From positions 496,001 to 560,000 of the forward strand of contig CAVTTJ010000005.1 in assembly GCA_963737575.1 (NCBI GenBank): a stretch of DNA of 64,000 bases, in the 5' to 3' direction. Source of the stretch: VRUE01 sp963737575 (lineage in GTDB: Bacteria; Actinomycetota; Thermoleophilia; Solirubrobacterales; 70-9). Within the stretch, counting starts at the first letter, position 1. Every line of letters starts with the position of its first letter. The notes below the pieces were generated by a model that did not search any database, was not told where the DNA came from, and worked only from the letters and a program-made list of their open reading frames with translations. Below are positions 6,745 to 16,406 of the stretch, in pieces. The position numbers and the translations under genes are program-made.

Positions 6745-9117
6745 GTGATCGTCCGCGAAAGCCGTCGCTCGCGATTGCGCGGACTCACCCCGGTCCTGGC
6801 GATAGCGGCGTGTGCCCTGGGGTCAGTCGGCGCTCCGGCAGTGGCCTCGGCGACCATTTACACAGTCGATAGCACCGCGGACGAAGCTGACGCGAATCCC
6901 GGGGCGGAAGGCTGCAAGACCGCGGGGGCACATTGCACCCTGCGCGCCGCGATCGAAGAATCGAACCTCTCGGCAGGGCCTGACGAAATCGAATTCGCCG
7001 CAGCCTTCAACGGCCAGCTCGCCGACACGATCAACCTAGGTGGCAGTCTTCCCTCGATCATCGAGTCCGTCCACATCGACGGCGACAAAGGGGGCCAGTG
7101 CACAACGGAAGCGGCGAGCGTCAAGGGCCCGTGCGTGGGGGTGAAGGCCGCCGGGGGGACGTTCCCGTTCACGGTCCAGGGCGACGGCGTCACGATCGAG
7201 GGGTTGGCGATTACCGAAGGGCTTGCCGGAATCCGCGTGATCAACGCCACTGAAAACTTCACCGCGCGCGACAACTGGCTTGGGGTGACGCTCAAAGGTG
7301 AAAACGGCGGCAGCGGCGAAGGGATCTTCGTCGACCCGAACTCGAACGGTGCGACGATCGGCGGGGTCAACGCCGCCGATCGCAACGTGATCGCCAACAC
7401 CAGCGGCGACGGGCTCGACCTCAAGGGCGCCAGCGTAGCTAAGGTCCAGGGCAACTACTTCGGGGTCAAACCCGACGGCGTCACGCCAGCCGCGAACGGC
7501 AAGGACATCGAGGTCACCGACTCGACCGCCGGCGGTGGCATCAAAGCGGCCAGAGACGAAATCGGCGCCGAAGTCGGCGCCGAAGGGGCCGCGACGCCGG
7601 CATGCGACCACGGCTGCAACGTGCTCGTAAGCTCAGCCATATCCGAAGCCGCCATCGACCTGAGAGGGAATGGCGGAGAAGAGGTCCCCGCCTCGGGGCC
7701 GACGACGATCCACGGCAACTACGTCGGAATCGACGCCACGGGGGCGGCGGCGGCTCAGGGTGCCGACAAAGGGATCCTCGTCGGCGGTTCCGACAAAGCC
7801 CTGATCGGCGGCAGCGGCGTCGGTGACGCCAACCACATCATCCTGGGCACTTACGCCATCCTCGCCGGCATCGGGGCCGACGACCTGGTCGTCGACGGCA
7901 ACCTCATCGGCCTCAATCCTGCCGGCACCGCGACGCTCTCGCCCCCAAGCGCCGACGGGATCTTCGACAGCTCGGAAGGGATCACCAGCTTTGACCATTT
8001 CGCACAAATCACCGACAACCGGATCGCGATGATAGGCGGCATCGCGATCGAGCAGCACAGCTCCGGCGCATTGATCGCCGGCAACGTCCTCGGCCGGGGG
8101 TTAAACGGGGAGATTCTCTCCGCTGGCACCACTGGCATCAAGGTCTGGGGCTCGATCGGCGGCAGCACGGTCAAATCGAACCTGATCGAAGAGGCGGCCG
8201 GCAACGGGATCCTGATCGAAAACAGCCACAACGTGGTGGTCGGCAACGTGGTCGAAGGCGCCGGCCTGGCCGGCATCCGGATCCAGAACTTCCTCACCCT
8301 GCCTTCGGTCGACAACCTGATCGGCAACGACTCCGAAGAAGAAGAAAACGAGATCTCGGGGAGCGGCGGGGCCGCGATCGAGGTCGCCGACGAAGAAGAC
8401 GACGCAATCATCATCAGGCGCAACTTCGGCAACGGCAACGCCGGCCTCTTCATCGACCTCGGCGCCGACGGCCCGGGCAACCAAACGACGGGCCCCAACG
8501 AAGGCATCCAGGCCCCGGTCATCGCGAAAGCGACGACATTGGGGGTAAGCGGCAATGGCGCTCTGGGCGGCGCCGACATCCGCGTCTTCGAAAAGGCAAC
8601 CGCCGCCAACGGCGAGATCAAAGGCTTTCTCGGCAAAGTCAAAGCGGACGGCGGCGGCAGTTGGGAACTCGCCTATGACGCGAAAATCCCGGTCGGTACC
8701 AACGTCGGCGTCACCCAGACCGGCGTCGAAGGCACCTCGGAGCTCGCCGTTGCCACCACTGAAGCGGAAAAAACGGGCGGTGGCGAAGGACAAGGCGGTG
8801 GAAATGGTGGCGGGGGCAACAACGGTGGCGGTGGAAAGGGCGGCACGTCCACGGACACGACTCCCCCGCAGACGACGATCCGCAAGGGGACAAAGGGCAA
8901 GACCCACAGCACGACCGCGAAATTCAAGTTCGACTCCAGTGAGGTGGGCTCGACCTTCGAGTGCAAGCTTGACCGCAAGCCGTTCAAGCCATGCCGCTCG
9001 CCGAAGAAGTACGGCGCCCTGAAGCCCGGCAAACACGTCTTCAAGGTGCGGGCGGTGGATGCCGCCGGCAACCTCGACCAGAGCCCGGCAAAGAGGGCGT
9101 TCAGCATTCTCGGCTGA
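6745..9117 (+). CDS. secreted CSLREA-type parallel beta-helix protein
   Basis: A 790-residue exported protein. The N-terminus is a signal peptide (residues 1-about 36, VASA end). Next comes a CSLREA-like motif, CTLRAAIEESN (about residues 66-76), which typically begins right-handed beta-helix proteins. The middle 500 residues show repeated NxI/xGNxI beta-helix rungs. A Gly-rich linker (about 675-705) leads to a C-terminal Ig-like module with GSTFECKLD and AVDAAGN. GTG start preceded by TTGGAG. No catalytic site is obvious; likely surface-associated adhesin or polysaccharide-interacting protein (inference). The same C-terminal module appears in the protein at 54359-55666. Confidence 0.85.
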   Translation: MIVRESRRSRLRGLTPVLAIAACALGSVGAPAVASATIYTVDSTADEADANPGAEGCKTAGAHCTLRAAIEESNLSAGPDEIEFAAAFNGQLADTINLGGSLPSIIESVHIDGDKGGQCTTEAASVKGPCVGVKAAGGTFPFTVQGDGVTIEGLAITEGLAGIRVINATENFTARDNWLGVTLKGENGGSGEGIFVDPNSNGATIGGVNAADRNVIANTSGDGLDLKGASVAKVQGNYFGVKPDGVTPAANGKDIEVTDSTAGGGIKAARDEIGAEVGAEGAATPACDHGCNVLVSSAISEAAIDLRGNGGEEVPASGPTTIHGNYVGIDATGAAAAQGADKGILVGGSDKALIGGSGVGDANHIILGTYAILAGIGADDLVVDGNLIGLNPAGTATLSPPSADGIFDSSEGITSFDHFAQITDNRIAMIGGIAIEQHSSGALIAGNVLGRGLNGEILSAGTTGIKVWGSIGGSTVKSNLIEEAAGNGILIENSHNVVVGNVVEGAGLAGIRIQNFLTLPSVDNLIGNDSEEEENEISGSGGAAIEVADEEDDAIIIRRNFGNGNAGLFIDLGADGPGNQTTGPNEGIQAPVIAKATTLGVSGNGALGGADIRVFEKATAANGEIKGFLGKVKADGGGSWELAYDAKIPVGTNVGVTQTGVEGTSELAVATTEAEKTGGGEGQGGGNGGGGNNGGGGKGGTSTDTTPPQTTIRKGTKGKTHSTTAKFKFDSSEVGSTFECKLDRKPFKPCRSPKKYGALKPGKHVFKVRAVDAAGNLDQSPAKRAFSILG

Positions 9118-9263
9118 GTCGGCGGGCTCCTCGCCCTTTGGGGGAGAATTGCGCCAATGCTGACCGTCGTCGGCGCCGATGATGAGCGCCTTCATGACGG
9201 AAGCCCACTATTGAACGCGAGAGACGAATCGCCGCCCGATCTGTCCACCCTGCGACCCGGCGT

Positions 9264-9417
9264 GGTACCGCTTTTGGTACCGGACACATCGTCCGATCTG
9301 TCCGACGAGTCCAAATCGGGGGACAGGAGGGACGCATGGGACGCGATGGACGCACAGGACCCTGATGTCCTCCAGCTGGGGGCCGAGCGGTCGCCGGTTC
9401 AAATCCGGCCTCCCCGA
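9264..9417 (+). repeat. tRNA-tail element E5
   Basis: Full copy with GGTACC-GCTTTT-GGTACC box, a left arm, right arm with GGGACGCATGGGACGCG, and a perfect tRNA-like tail. The GCGAGAGACGAATCG upstream module is at about 9217-9232. No clear 3' hairpin. The broken beta-helix gene starts 64 bp later. Confidence 0.92.
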
Positions 9418-9480
9418 CTGATTCAGAAGTCTGGAGTGCCACTGGCGGCGGGTCAGCGGCCCTCGGTACCATGCCGGGCA

Positions 9481-11154
9481 ATGGGGACCCGGGGCATGCT
9501 CTCGGGGGCAAGGCCCCTGGTGATCACAATGGCGGTTGCGCCGACGGCTGGCGCGGACACGTTCTGCGTGGACCGTGCCGGTTGTTCCGATCCGGGTCAC
9601 AACTTCACGACGGTCCAGCAGGCGATCAGCGCCGCGGAAGCGAACAATCCAGCTTCGCCACCGGCCTCCCCCGATCTCATCCTCGTCGGCGACGGCGTAT
9701 TTCACGAAGCGGTCACCGAAGGCGGCGACAACCCCGTGGATATCGTCGGCTCCGGGCCACGAACGGAACCAGCGGCACTTCATAGACGGGACCCCGGCAA
9801 CAGCGTGCGCACCGTGGTGTTGGGCGTCGCCCTGGGCGGCCGGGCGAGCACGATCAAGGACGTCACGATCCAGGTTGCTTCCGGCGCCGACAACACCGGC
9901 TTGGCGATCGCTGGGGAAGTCGAGAACGTGGACATCACCGCGGCGACGAGTCCTTCGCCCCCACGAACAGCGTGGGGATCTCGATCAACGGCAACGGTCA
10001 GACCCCCGTCCGCAACGCCAAGGTCGACCTGCCCGGGATCGGGTTCGGCGTTCTAATGCGCCTGGCGAAACTCGAAAACTCCTCGGTGAAGGCGAGCACC
10101 GGCCTCGTGGGCGACGGGACGGTCTACGGGTCGACCATCGACGCCAACATCGGCGTTCGTCGGAAGAATTCAAGCTCGAGGACTGTGTGATGCACATCTC
10201 GGCCCGAACGGGGTTGCGTTGAGCGCGGTCGGGATCGGCTTCAACGTGTTCAGTCGGATCAAGGCGCGGCACCTGACGGTGATCGGCGACTCCGATCCGA
10301 CCTCGCTGGCCGTACTCGCAGAAGCGGCGGGCTCGACGTCGGACAACTCCGCCGAAGTCGACATCCGGAGCTCGATCCTGCGCGGGTTCGCGAGGAACTT
10401 CAAGCGCCGCGCCGATAACGTCTCGGGAGGCAAAACCGGAACGGCGAACCTCACCGTCGCCTACTCGGACTACGACAAGTCCCTGCCGGAGGAAAACAGC
10501 GGCGACGGCCCCGGCACGCTCGACGACACGACCGGCAACATCTCGGCCAACCCCGGCTTCCGTTCGGCCAGCGACCTCCACCTCTCACCTGGCTCGCCGC
10601 TAATCGACGCGGGGGATCCCGCGTCCCCGGACACGAGTGGCTTCCCGCCAGACTCGACCGTTGACTTCGATGGTCTACCGCGAAGGGTCGACGGCAACGG
10701 AGACGGCATCGCGCGGGCGGACATCGGGGCGTTCGAGTTCCAGCCCGAACTGCCGCACCAGATGCCGATTCTCGACACGACCGGGCCCAGGATCACCCTG
10801 AAGGGCAAGAAGGTCCAGACGGGCGCAAAGCTGGTGAAGGTGAAGGTGACAAGCGACGAGGCCGCCCAGCTGCAGGGGGGCGGAAAGGTCACGATCCCGG
10901 CGGTGAAGGCCGCAGACTCATCGGCGGGCGCCACCAAGAAGAGCTTCAAGCTCCAAGCCCAGACGAAGCCGATCGCCGCCGGCGAGACGATGACCCTGAC
11001 CCTGCGGCTCACCAAGCGCGCCAAGCAGCTGACCAAGCAAGCTCAGGCCAAGGGCAAGATGGCCAAGGTCACGATCACGGTGAGCGCCACCGATGCTGCC
11101 GGCAACCAAGGATCGGCGAAGCTCAAGGTCAAACTGAAGCGGAAGAACAAGTAG
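9481..11154 (+). pseudogene. beta-helix (choice-of-anchor Q-like) exoprotein gene with three frameshifts
   Basis: One protein can be read by changing frame three times, near 9960, 10150 and 10205; each shift is what loss of one base would cause. Order: signal peptide (MRG..VITMAVAPTAGA), CVDRAGCSDPGHNFTTVQQA, beta-helix rungs, a final FRSASDLHLSPGSPLIDAGD motif typical of pectate-lyase-like anchored proteins, then a Lys-rich all-beta C-terminus with VSATDAAGN. The start at ATG 9481 is a best guess. Either decayed or affected by sequence errors. The last 311 residues (from 10219) form the longest intact piece. Confidence 0.78.
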
Positions 11155-11190
11155 CTCGACCGGTCGCAGGTTGAAATCCTGTCTCCCCGC
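11155..11190 (+). repeat. tRNA-tail element E6 (tail only, variant T-arm)
   Basis: Only the tail remains: GCAGG-TTGAAAT-CCTGT followed by CTCCCCG. The T-stem sequence differs from other copies but still pairs (C-G to A-T in the middle), as in actinobacterial tRNA-Pro. It begins at the stop codon of the preceding gene. An imperfect hairpin with GGCCCGCTGCGGAAGCCGGCC follows at 11197-11220. Confidence 0.7.
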
Positions 11191-11318
11191 TAAGCCGGAG
11201 GCCCGCTGCGGAAGCCGGCCAAGACTTCGTGATCAGAGGCGTTATTGCGGAGGATAGCGACTGCCGCTATGTTCGAAACAGACTCAGAGAAGCTTCTCGG
11301 CTACTGGAGGGAACTGAC

Positions 11319-11453
11319 ATGCCCAGCATCAAGGAGGCTGCAGCGGCGTTTCTAGACAATCGACGAGTCGCCGTGACGGGCGTCTCGCGCAAACCGACTG
11401 AGCAAGCGAGCCTGCAACTCACTCGCCCTATCAGGGGAGAGGGGAGACGATAG
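11319..11453 (+). pseudogene. 5' fragment of a CoA-binding (YccU-type) protein gene
   Basis: ATG 11319 follows GGAGGGAAC and reads MPSIKEAAAAFLDNRRVAVT then GVSRKP, which is the N-terminal Rossmann strand-loop of small CoA-binding proteins. After residue 26 the similarity stops and the frame ends at 11453, so over 100 residues of the domain are missing. A promoter-proximal relic left by deletion. The stretch 11454-11802 has no recognisable gene. Confidence 0.6.
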
Positions 11454-11802
11454 GACTGGACTGGCTGTTCAACGGTGATTTCGGTTGAATTCGAGCGAAG
11501 CTCAAAGCTGTCCCCAGACGTAGTTGAGCTCCTACAGCCTGCCCGAAAGACCCGCAGTCGTGCACGCCGCGTGACGGTATTAGTACGCGTCACGGACGGA
11601 CGCCGCCACGGGCGATTCAAATGTGAGGATGGAGTTGCGCGACTTCGCGTTGGAATGCGAGTGCCTTCGCTGAGATCAACGACTGGACCACAGACGGCCT
11701 TGAGCGATGGGGTCTGGATCACAATCTGAGCGAGCTGCACGCGAAGGAGGTCAAACACGACTGCCCGTCGAAGGCTCGCGAGTCGGGCGTAGTGTTCGCG
11801 GC

Positions 11803-12300
11803 ATGGACTCGGGCAACGACTCTTCCGCGCCGCAGTCCGATCAGGGTCGGTCATTGAGTCGTGCCCAACGCGCGCTCGTGTACGGCACCGTCGGTGTCGC
11901 CATGGAGGTTGTGTTCACCGGTGTGGCGCAGGCGTTCCACCGCGACCGTGCAGACTGGAAACTGCAGGGTCACAGCTACCTCTGGATGCTGCCGTTGTAC
12001 GGCGCACTGACCGCCTACGCTTACGAGCCGGTCCGTGACAGCCTGCGGAACCGGCCGGTTCCTGTCCGGGCTGCCGCCTACGCCGCCGGCACCATCACGT
12101 TGGAGTATACGTCGGGACGGCTGCTCAAGCGAACGGTGGGTGTCATCCCGTGGGACTACACCGGGCATGGGCAATTCGTGCGTGGCGGAGGCGCGACGCG
12201 CCTGGACTACGCCCCCTTGTGGGCGGTGGCAGGCGTGGTGGCGGAGCGTCTCAGCGACCGGCTGCGTCGCCGCCCAACCCCCGCCCCAGAGCTGAGCTAA
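11803..12300 (+). CDS. multi-pass membrane protein, putative ABC-transporter type IV (CmpB-like, PF06541-like)
   Basis: A 165-residue protein with about four membrane segments. The motif set G..ME.vfTG, WMLPLYG (about residues 61-67), LEYTSGRLL and VIPWDYTGHG (about 123-132) matches the order seen in the putative ABC-transporter type IV membrane family (E..G, PWDYS). ATG 11803 was chosen because a charged Ser-rich tail precedes the first helix; the frame extends further upstream without a ribosome site. No ATPase gene is adjacent, so its transport role is doubtful. Function unknown. Confidence 0.55.
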   Translation: MDSGNDSSAPQSDQGRSLSRAQRALVYGTVGVAMEVVFTGVAQAFHRDRADWKLQGHSYLWMLPLYGALTAYAYEPVRDSLRNRPVPVRAAAYAAGTITLEYTSGRLLKRTVGVIPWDYTGHGQFVRGGGATRLDYAPLWAVAGVVAERLSDRLRRRPTPAPELS

Positions 12301-12831
12301 CGTAGTCCCCTGATGTTGTTGGCCAGTCTCGAACTGTCGTTTTGACGCAAAGTCCAACCGTGGTTTGGAACGCCCGACCTTTGGCACGCAAGAGACATCC
12401 GCATCGAGGATCTACCGGCGCAGATTCATCACGTGAGTGCTACACGAGCCAACCCTTCCAGAGGGCATCTTGCTAGCGCAGCCCAGTCCCAGTCGGCGAT
12501 GATCATCGACCAAACTCAGCCGCGCGTATCTCAACAGCGCAGTGGAGCGGATCGAATCAGTGAACTGCCGGCACCTCGGCCCCACATTTGGATGGCCGAA
12601 CTGGCGTCCGAACGGAAGGTCGCAGAATGCACCTGCCACCGCTGTCGCCCGTTTGACCTCCGGCCATCCCGTACAAGCGCGGAATTGCCCTCATTGTCCC
12701 CGGGCTGGTCCCCGGGCTGCTACGGTCCGGGCGTTCGGTCGGACGTCATGTCCGGCAAAGTCGTGTCTAGCGCTCGCGTCGTTGCTTCATCGCATCCTCC
12801 GCGTTCGCAGCACATCAAGTGGAGGCAATGC
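12301..12831 (+). other. gene-free stretch upstream of the cold-shock gene
   Basis: No convincing coding frame. It includes a directly repeated CCCCGGGCTG near 12700-12720. The last part must carry the promoter and leader of the cold-shock gene. Cold-shock genes often have long structured 5' leaders, but I cannot define one here. Confidence 0.4.
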
Positions 12832-13038
12832 ATGCCCACTGGAACTGTCAAATGGTTCAGCGACGACAAAGGTTACGGGTTCATCACACCCGACGACGGC
12901 TCTAAGGACGTCTTCGTCCACCACAGCTCGATCACCGGCGATGGCTTCAAGTCCCTGGCCGAGGGCGCCAAGGTGACCTACGAGACCGAGGAAGGGCCCA
13001 AAGGCCCGGCCGCGGCGAGCGTCCAGGAGACCTCGTAG
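12832..13038 (+). CDS. cold-shock domain protein (CspA family)
   Basis: A 68-residue OB-fold single-stranded nucleic-acid-binding protein. RNP1 (KGYGFI, residues 13-18) and RNP2 (VFVHH, residues 27-31) are intact, with the GTVKWF start. The family melts RNA secondary structure and aids growth in the cold. ATG 12832 follows GTGGAGGC. Monocistronic: it is followed 24 bp later by a strong hairpin terminator. Start, length and motifs all fit the family, so confidence is high. Confidence 0.97.
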   Translation: MPTGTVKWFSDDKGYGFITPDDGSKDVFVHHSSITGDGFKSLAEGAKVTYETEEGPKGPAAASVQETS

Positions 13039-13061
13039 TCGCGCACCGCTCTTAGCAGTTT

Positions 13062-13091
13062 GACGAAGCCATCCTCCCGACGGGCTTCGTC
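13062..13091 (+). terminator. hairpin terminator of the cold-shock gene
   Basis: A perfect 9-bp stem, GACGAAGCC and GGCTTCGTC, encloses an 11-nt loop right after the cold-shock stop codon. It lacks a long T run, as usual for high-GC actinobacterial terminators. Confidence 0.75.
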
Positions 13092-13222
13092 GTTCGGGCG
13101 CGCGTGGCGCGTCCTCGGTCGCCGCAGTTCGTAATCACAAGGACGCGAGGCGCAAGTGGCCCTTCTCAACATTCGATGTATCTAGGGGCACCAGGAGCCG
13201 GCCTCCTGCTGAACCGAAGGGG

Positions 13223-14017
13223 GTGGTGATATTGCCGAGGGAAGCTCCTCCGAAGCCAACTACCGCCGAGCGCGAGGTGGCTGATCTGCTACCGATCGAG
13301 GCCGATCCCGTCGCGGCCAGAGCCGTCCTGGATCGGGTGCCACTCTGGTTTCACACGTTCTCGCTCGACCGCTCCAGGGAGCTCTACACCCACGGCGTCG
13401 CCCGTGATCATCGCTACCGACTCCCTGCCCTGCCTGAGGATTTTGGCGGCATGAGCGTGCTTGACATCGGCACCTTCGACGGTTTCTACGCGTTCCTCGC
13501 CGAGGCGCGGGGGGCGGGGCGGGTCGTTGCAGTCGACAACGAGCAGTACAGGGAGTGGGTCAGCTCGCGCTGGGGGGTCGAATTGCAGGGAGGCGAGGGG
13601 TTCGCCGCGATCCGAGAGCTACTCGACTCCGAGGTCGACTACCAACGCATCGATGCATTCGATCTGGATGAGCTCGGGGAGACGTTCGACTTCATCCTCT
13701 GCTTCGGGATTCTGCACCGGGTTGAAAACCCGCTGGGGCTGCTGAAGGTCATTCGACGGCGCCTCGCGGCCAGCGGACGGGTGTTGCTAGAGACCCACGG
13801 GGCGGCGGATCGGACTATCGATTCCGCGGCGGTTCACATCCACGCGCCGGGAGAGGTCTATGCCCGTGATGACTACGTGTACTGGGGCTTCACTCCTGCG
13901 GGCTTGGACGCGATTGCTCGCCACGCAGGCTTCGATGGCTTCGAGCTCATCGACGCGCCGGTGATCGACGGCCATCCGCGTGTGCTCGGGGCACTCCACT
14001 CCGGCCCGCTCGACTGA
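13223..14017 (+). CDS. SAM-dependent methyltransferase, CmoB/DUF1698-like (paralogue 1)
   Basis: A 264-residue class I methyltransferase. Motif I is VLDIGTFDGFYAF (about residues 79-91), the acidic ribose loop is AVDNEQY (about 103-109), and motif IV/post-IV is FDFILCFGILHRVENPLGLL (about 154-173). This DGFY and ILHR..NPL signature resembles CmoB-type tRNA wobble enzymes, but actual substrate is unknown. Several GTG/TTG starts cluster at 13223-13232 after GAAGGGG. It precedes a GDPD gene by 85 bp, and the same two families recur inverted at 15528-17192. Confidence 0.75.
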   Translation: MVILPREAPPKPTTAEREVADLLPIEADPVAARAVLDRVPLWFHTFSLDRSRELYTHGVARDHRYRLPALPEDFGGMSVLDIGTFDGFYAFLAEARGAGRVVAVDNEQYREWVSSRWGVELQGGEGFAAIRELLDSEVDYQRIDAFDLDELGETFDFILCFGILHRVENPLGLLKVIRRRLAASGRVLLETHGAADRTIDSAAVHIHAPGEVYARDDYVYWGFTPAGLDAIARHAGFDGFELIDAPVIDGHPRVLGALHSGPLD

Positions 14018-14102
14018 TCGCGGTCCCTCGGGGGCGAGCGGCGGTCTAAGTCACGCGAAAAAGAACCGTTTTCCAGGGTTTTAACAACTCCGGAGGCGTT
14101 TC

Positions 14103-14885
14103 GTGGTCCGATCGGGTGAATCAGACATGGCTTCGGCATTGCCCCCGCTATATGCACACCGGCTCGGCCGCCACTATGGTCCGGACTCCTCGGCGGCCGC
14201 ACTTCGCCACACCCTGACCGGCCCGGTCGAGGGCCTCGAGACCGATGTATGCCTGACCGCCGACAATCGGCTGGTCCTGTTGCACGATCCGCTGCTCACG
14301 CTCGGCACCACGCTTGATGGCTGGGCGCGCCAGAGGACCGCTGAAGAGATTCGATCGGCCCTCATCCGTGATTCTGCGGGAGAGCCGACGACGGAGCACC
14401 CGCTTCTGCTCGAGGAGCTGATCGACCTGGTGCCGGGAGCAGTCGGCCTCCAGCTCGAGGTCAAGGCGCACGCCGACCCGGCTCTCGCCTGCCGCACCTC
14501 CGAGGCGCTCTGCGAGCAGCTTCGGGGGGAGCCGATCCGCGATCGAGTCGAGGTGATCAGCTTTCATCGCGAGGCATGCGCTGTCGCCTCCGCAAGCGGG
14601 ATCCCGTCCCGCCTCGTGGTCTGGGCCGACTATGCCCCCGAGGCGCTCGCTTCTTGGGCTCTCCGGAGCGGAGTGGACGGGATCTCGGTCGAGCACTTCT
14701 TGCTCTCCGAGCGGTTGGTCGGGGTGCTTCGGGACGCCGGACTGAGCGTCAACGCAGGTACTGTGAACCACCCGGAGCTCCTCAGCCGGGTGCTCGAGTT
14801 CGCGCCCGATGCGATCTGCACTGATCGCCCTCACGAGATTCGCGCGGCGGCTGAAACAGTCACCGCCCTGGCGCTGCCGCCCTGA
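14103..14885 (+). CDS. glycerophosphodiester phosphodiesterase family protein (paralogue 1)
   Basis: A 260-residue GDPD. The catalytic set is visible: YAHRLG (about residues 17-22), LETDVCLT (about 46-53), LLHDPLL (about 60-66) and QLEVKAHADP (about 119-128), with E/D ligands for the metal. The family hydrolyses glycerophosphodiesters to glycerol-3-phosphate and an alcohol. No signal peptide, so probably cytoplasmic. GTG 14103 is preceded by GGAGG at good spacing; ATG 14130 is possible. It follows the methyltransferase and could be co-transcribed. Confidence 0.85.
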   Translation: MVRSGESDMASALPPLYAHRLGRHYGPDSSAAALRHTLTGPVEGLETDVCLTADNRLVLLHDPLLTLGTTLDGWARQRTAEEIRSALIRDSAGEPTTEHPLLLEELIDLVPGAVGLQLEVKAHADPALACRTSEALCEQLRGEPIRDRVEVISFHREACAVASASGIPSRLVVWADYAPEALASWALRSGVDGISVEHFLLSERLVGVLRDAGLSVNAGTVNHPELLSRVLEFAPDAICTDRPHEIRAAAETVTALALPP

Positions 14886-15057
14886 GAGCGATTGCCTGCG
14901 GCTTACGTGATCCTCAGTTCTCTCAACGTCAGGACTCCCCACTCTCCGTGCTGGATGGCATGACCGAGTGCGGCCTTGACAACCGGGTCACAGCGCGCTG
15001 AGCGCGAGGGCCCGCAGGCAGAGCCCACGCTACCGCTTGAGAGGAGGAGCGGCCGCG

Positions 15058-15132
15058 CTACTGCTTTCGAGTACTGCGCGTGGAAGCGGCCGCAACTGCA
15101 AACAATGCGGTCTTTCGCGCTAAACCAAACAT
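15058..15132 (-). pseudogene. truncated copy of the small secreted Lys/His-rich protein gene
   Basis: Starts with the same ribosome site (CCAGGAGGTCC) and MFGLARKTALFAVAA as the intact genes at 22369-22602 and 26255-26488. After the signal-peptide core it runs into unrelated sequence and stops at residue 24. About 260 bp upstream of the start codon are also shared with the 26-kb copy. The rest of 14886-15346 is gene-free. Confidence 0.75.
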
Positions 15133-15346
15133 ATAGGACCTCCTGGTTGGGATCCGGTCCGCCGACGTTAGTCCTTGCCTGGTCCCGGAAAATCCGTGAT
15201 TCCCCGCACATTTGTCTGCGGAAGTATCCGCATGCAGGGGAAAGGGGGACACCGGAGATCGGGGCTGAAGCGCCGCTCCGTTGTGGCGGCAGTCTTATCT
15301 TGTCACCCCTGCCCTAGCTGGTTCGCCTCATCTGGAGGATGGGCGT

Positions 15347-15500
15347 GGTACCAACTTGGTACCGGACGCATCGTCCGATCTGTCCGATGCTTCCCGAACC
15401 GGGGACGGATGGCACGCATGGGACGCGTCGGGACGCATAGACAGGAAGTGTCCTCCGGCTGGGGGCCGAGCGGTCGCCGGTTCAAATCCGGCCTCCCCGA
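15347..15500 (+). repeat. tRNA-tail element E7
   Basis: Full copy with GGTACC-AACTT-GGTACC box and perfect tail. The upstream 300 bp (from about 15080) match those of E11, including the GGTTCGCCTCATCTGGAGGA module. A CGGGGAC word lies about 100 nt before the discriminator-like A. Confidence 0.93.
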
Positions 15501-15527
15501 TCATCTCAATCCCGCTGGGAGCTTCCC

Positions 15528-16304
15528 TCAGGCGCTCCCCGATACTGGGAGAGGGCGGGTGAGACGACCGAACGATTCGGCCACTTGGGCCCAGGCGGCG
15601 ATCGCATGAGGGCGGTCGGTGCAGATCGAATCGACGTCGAGGGGGAGTACCCGCTCGAGAAGCTCCGGCTCATTCACCGTGCCGGTGCTCACGCCCAGTC
15701 CGGCGAGGCGCATCGGGCGGACAATACGCTCGGTCAATAGGAAGTGCTCGATCGAGATGCCCGACACGCCCCGGGCCACCGCCCAGGCCGCCAATCCCTC
15801 CGGCTCGTAGTCCGCAAAGACGACCAGACGCGTCCGGAAGCCCTCCGCCGCGGCCGCCTCACAAGCTGCTGTGTGGAAGGAGATCACTTCAATCCGATCG
15901 CGGCGGTCGCGGCACAGAGTGCAGATCGCCAGGGCCGTGCGCCGCGCAAGGTCAGGGTCGGCATGAGCTTTGACCTCGAGCTGGAGCATGAGTCCCGCGG
16001 GAACACGGTTCAGCAGAGCATCGAGGAACAACGGGCACTCGTCGCTGACCGCGCCGCCACGGTCGCGAAGTCGCGCCGCCGCTATCTCGCCTGAGGAGCG
16101 TTCGTGCGCCCAACCGCTCAGCGTGGTCCCGATCGAGAGCAGCGGATCATGGAGCAGGACCAAGCCGCCATCGGCGCAGAGGCAGACGTCGGTCTCCAAT
16201 CCGTCGATCGGGCCCGCCAGTGTCCGCTCCAATGCAGTCGCCGAGGAGTCCAGTCCATAGGCGGCCCCGAGGCGGTGCGCGTAGATCCACGGCAACTCCC
16301 GCAC
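15528..16304 (-). CDS. glycerophosphodiester phosphodiesterase family protein (paralogue 2)
   Basis: A 258-residue GDPD paralogous to the protein at 14103-14885, with the same landmarks: IYAHRLGAAYG near the start, LETDVCLCADGG (about residues 37-48), LLHDPLL, QLEVKAHADP, and VISFH. GTG start at 16304. It is divergent from the neighbouring methyltransferase, with about 100 bp between them, so the gene order is inverted relative to paralogue pair 1. The protein is diverged from paralogue 1, so this is an older duplication than the 3.6-kb unit. Confidence 0.85.
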   Translation of the reverse strand: MRELPWIYAHRLGAAYGLDSSATALERTLAGPIDGLETDVCLCADGGLVLLHDPLLSIGTTLSGWAHERSSGEIAAARLRDRGGAVSDECPLFLDALLNRVPAGLMLQLEVKAHADPDLARRTALAICTLCRDRRDRIEVISFHTAACEAAAAEGFRTRLVVFADYEPEGLAAWAVARGVSGISIEHFLLTERIVRPMRLAGLGVSTGTVNEPELLERVLPLDVDSICTDRPHAIAAWAQVAESFGRLTRPLPVSGSA

Positions 16305-16406
16305 GCCTGGAGCGCAACAGCTCGCGGCCCACGAGATGTGAACCGATCGCTATCGAGCTGTGAACTCCTTGTGACGAGACGCACGAGACTGGGTACCTTG
16401 GAAGAC

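Noticed and set aside
9157..9480. Long 5' extension of the beta-helix frame through element E5
   Set aside because: The frame passes through the repeat by chance; the signal peptide starts at 9481.
11475..11729. 84-codon plus-strand frame
   Set aside because: No ribosome site, no recognisable motif, and equally open frames on the other strand.
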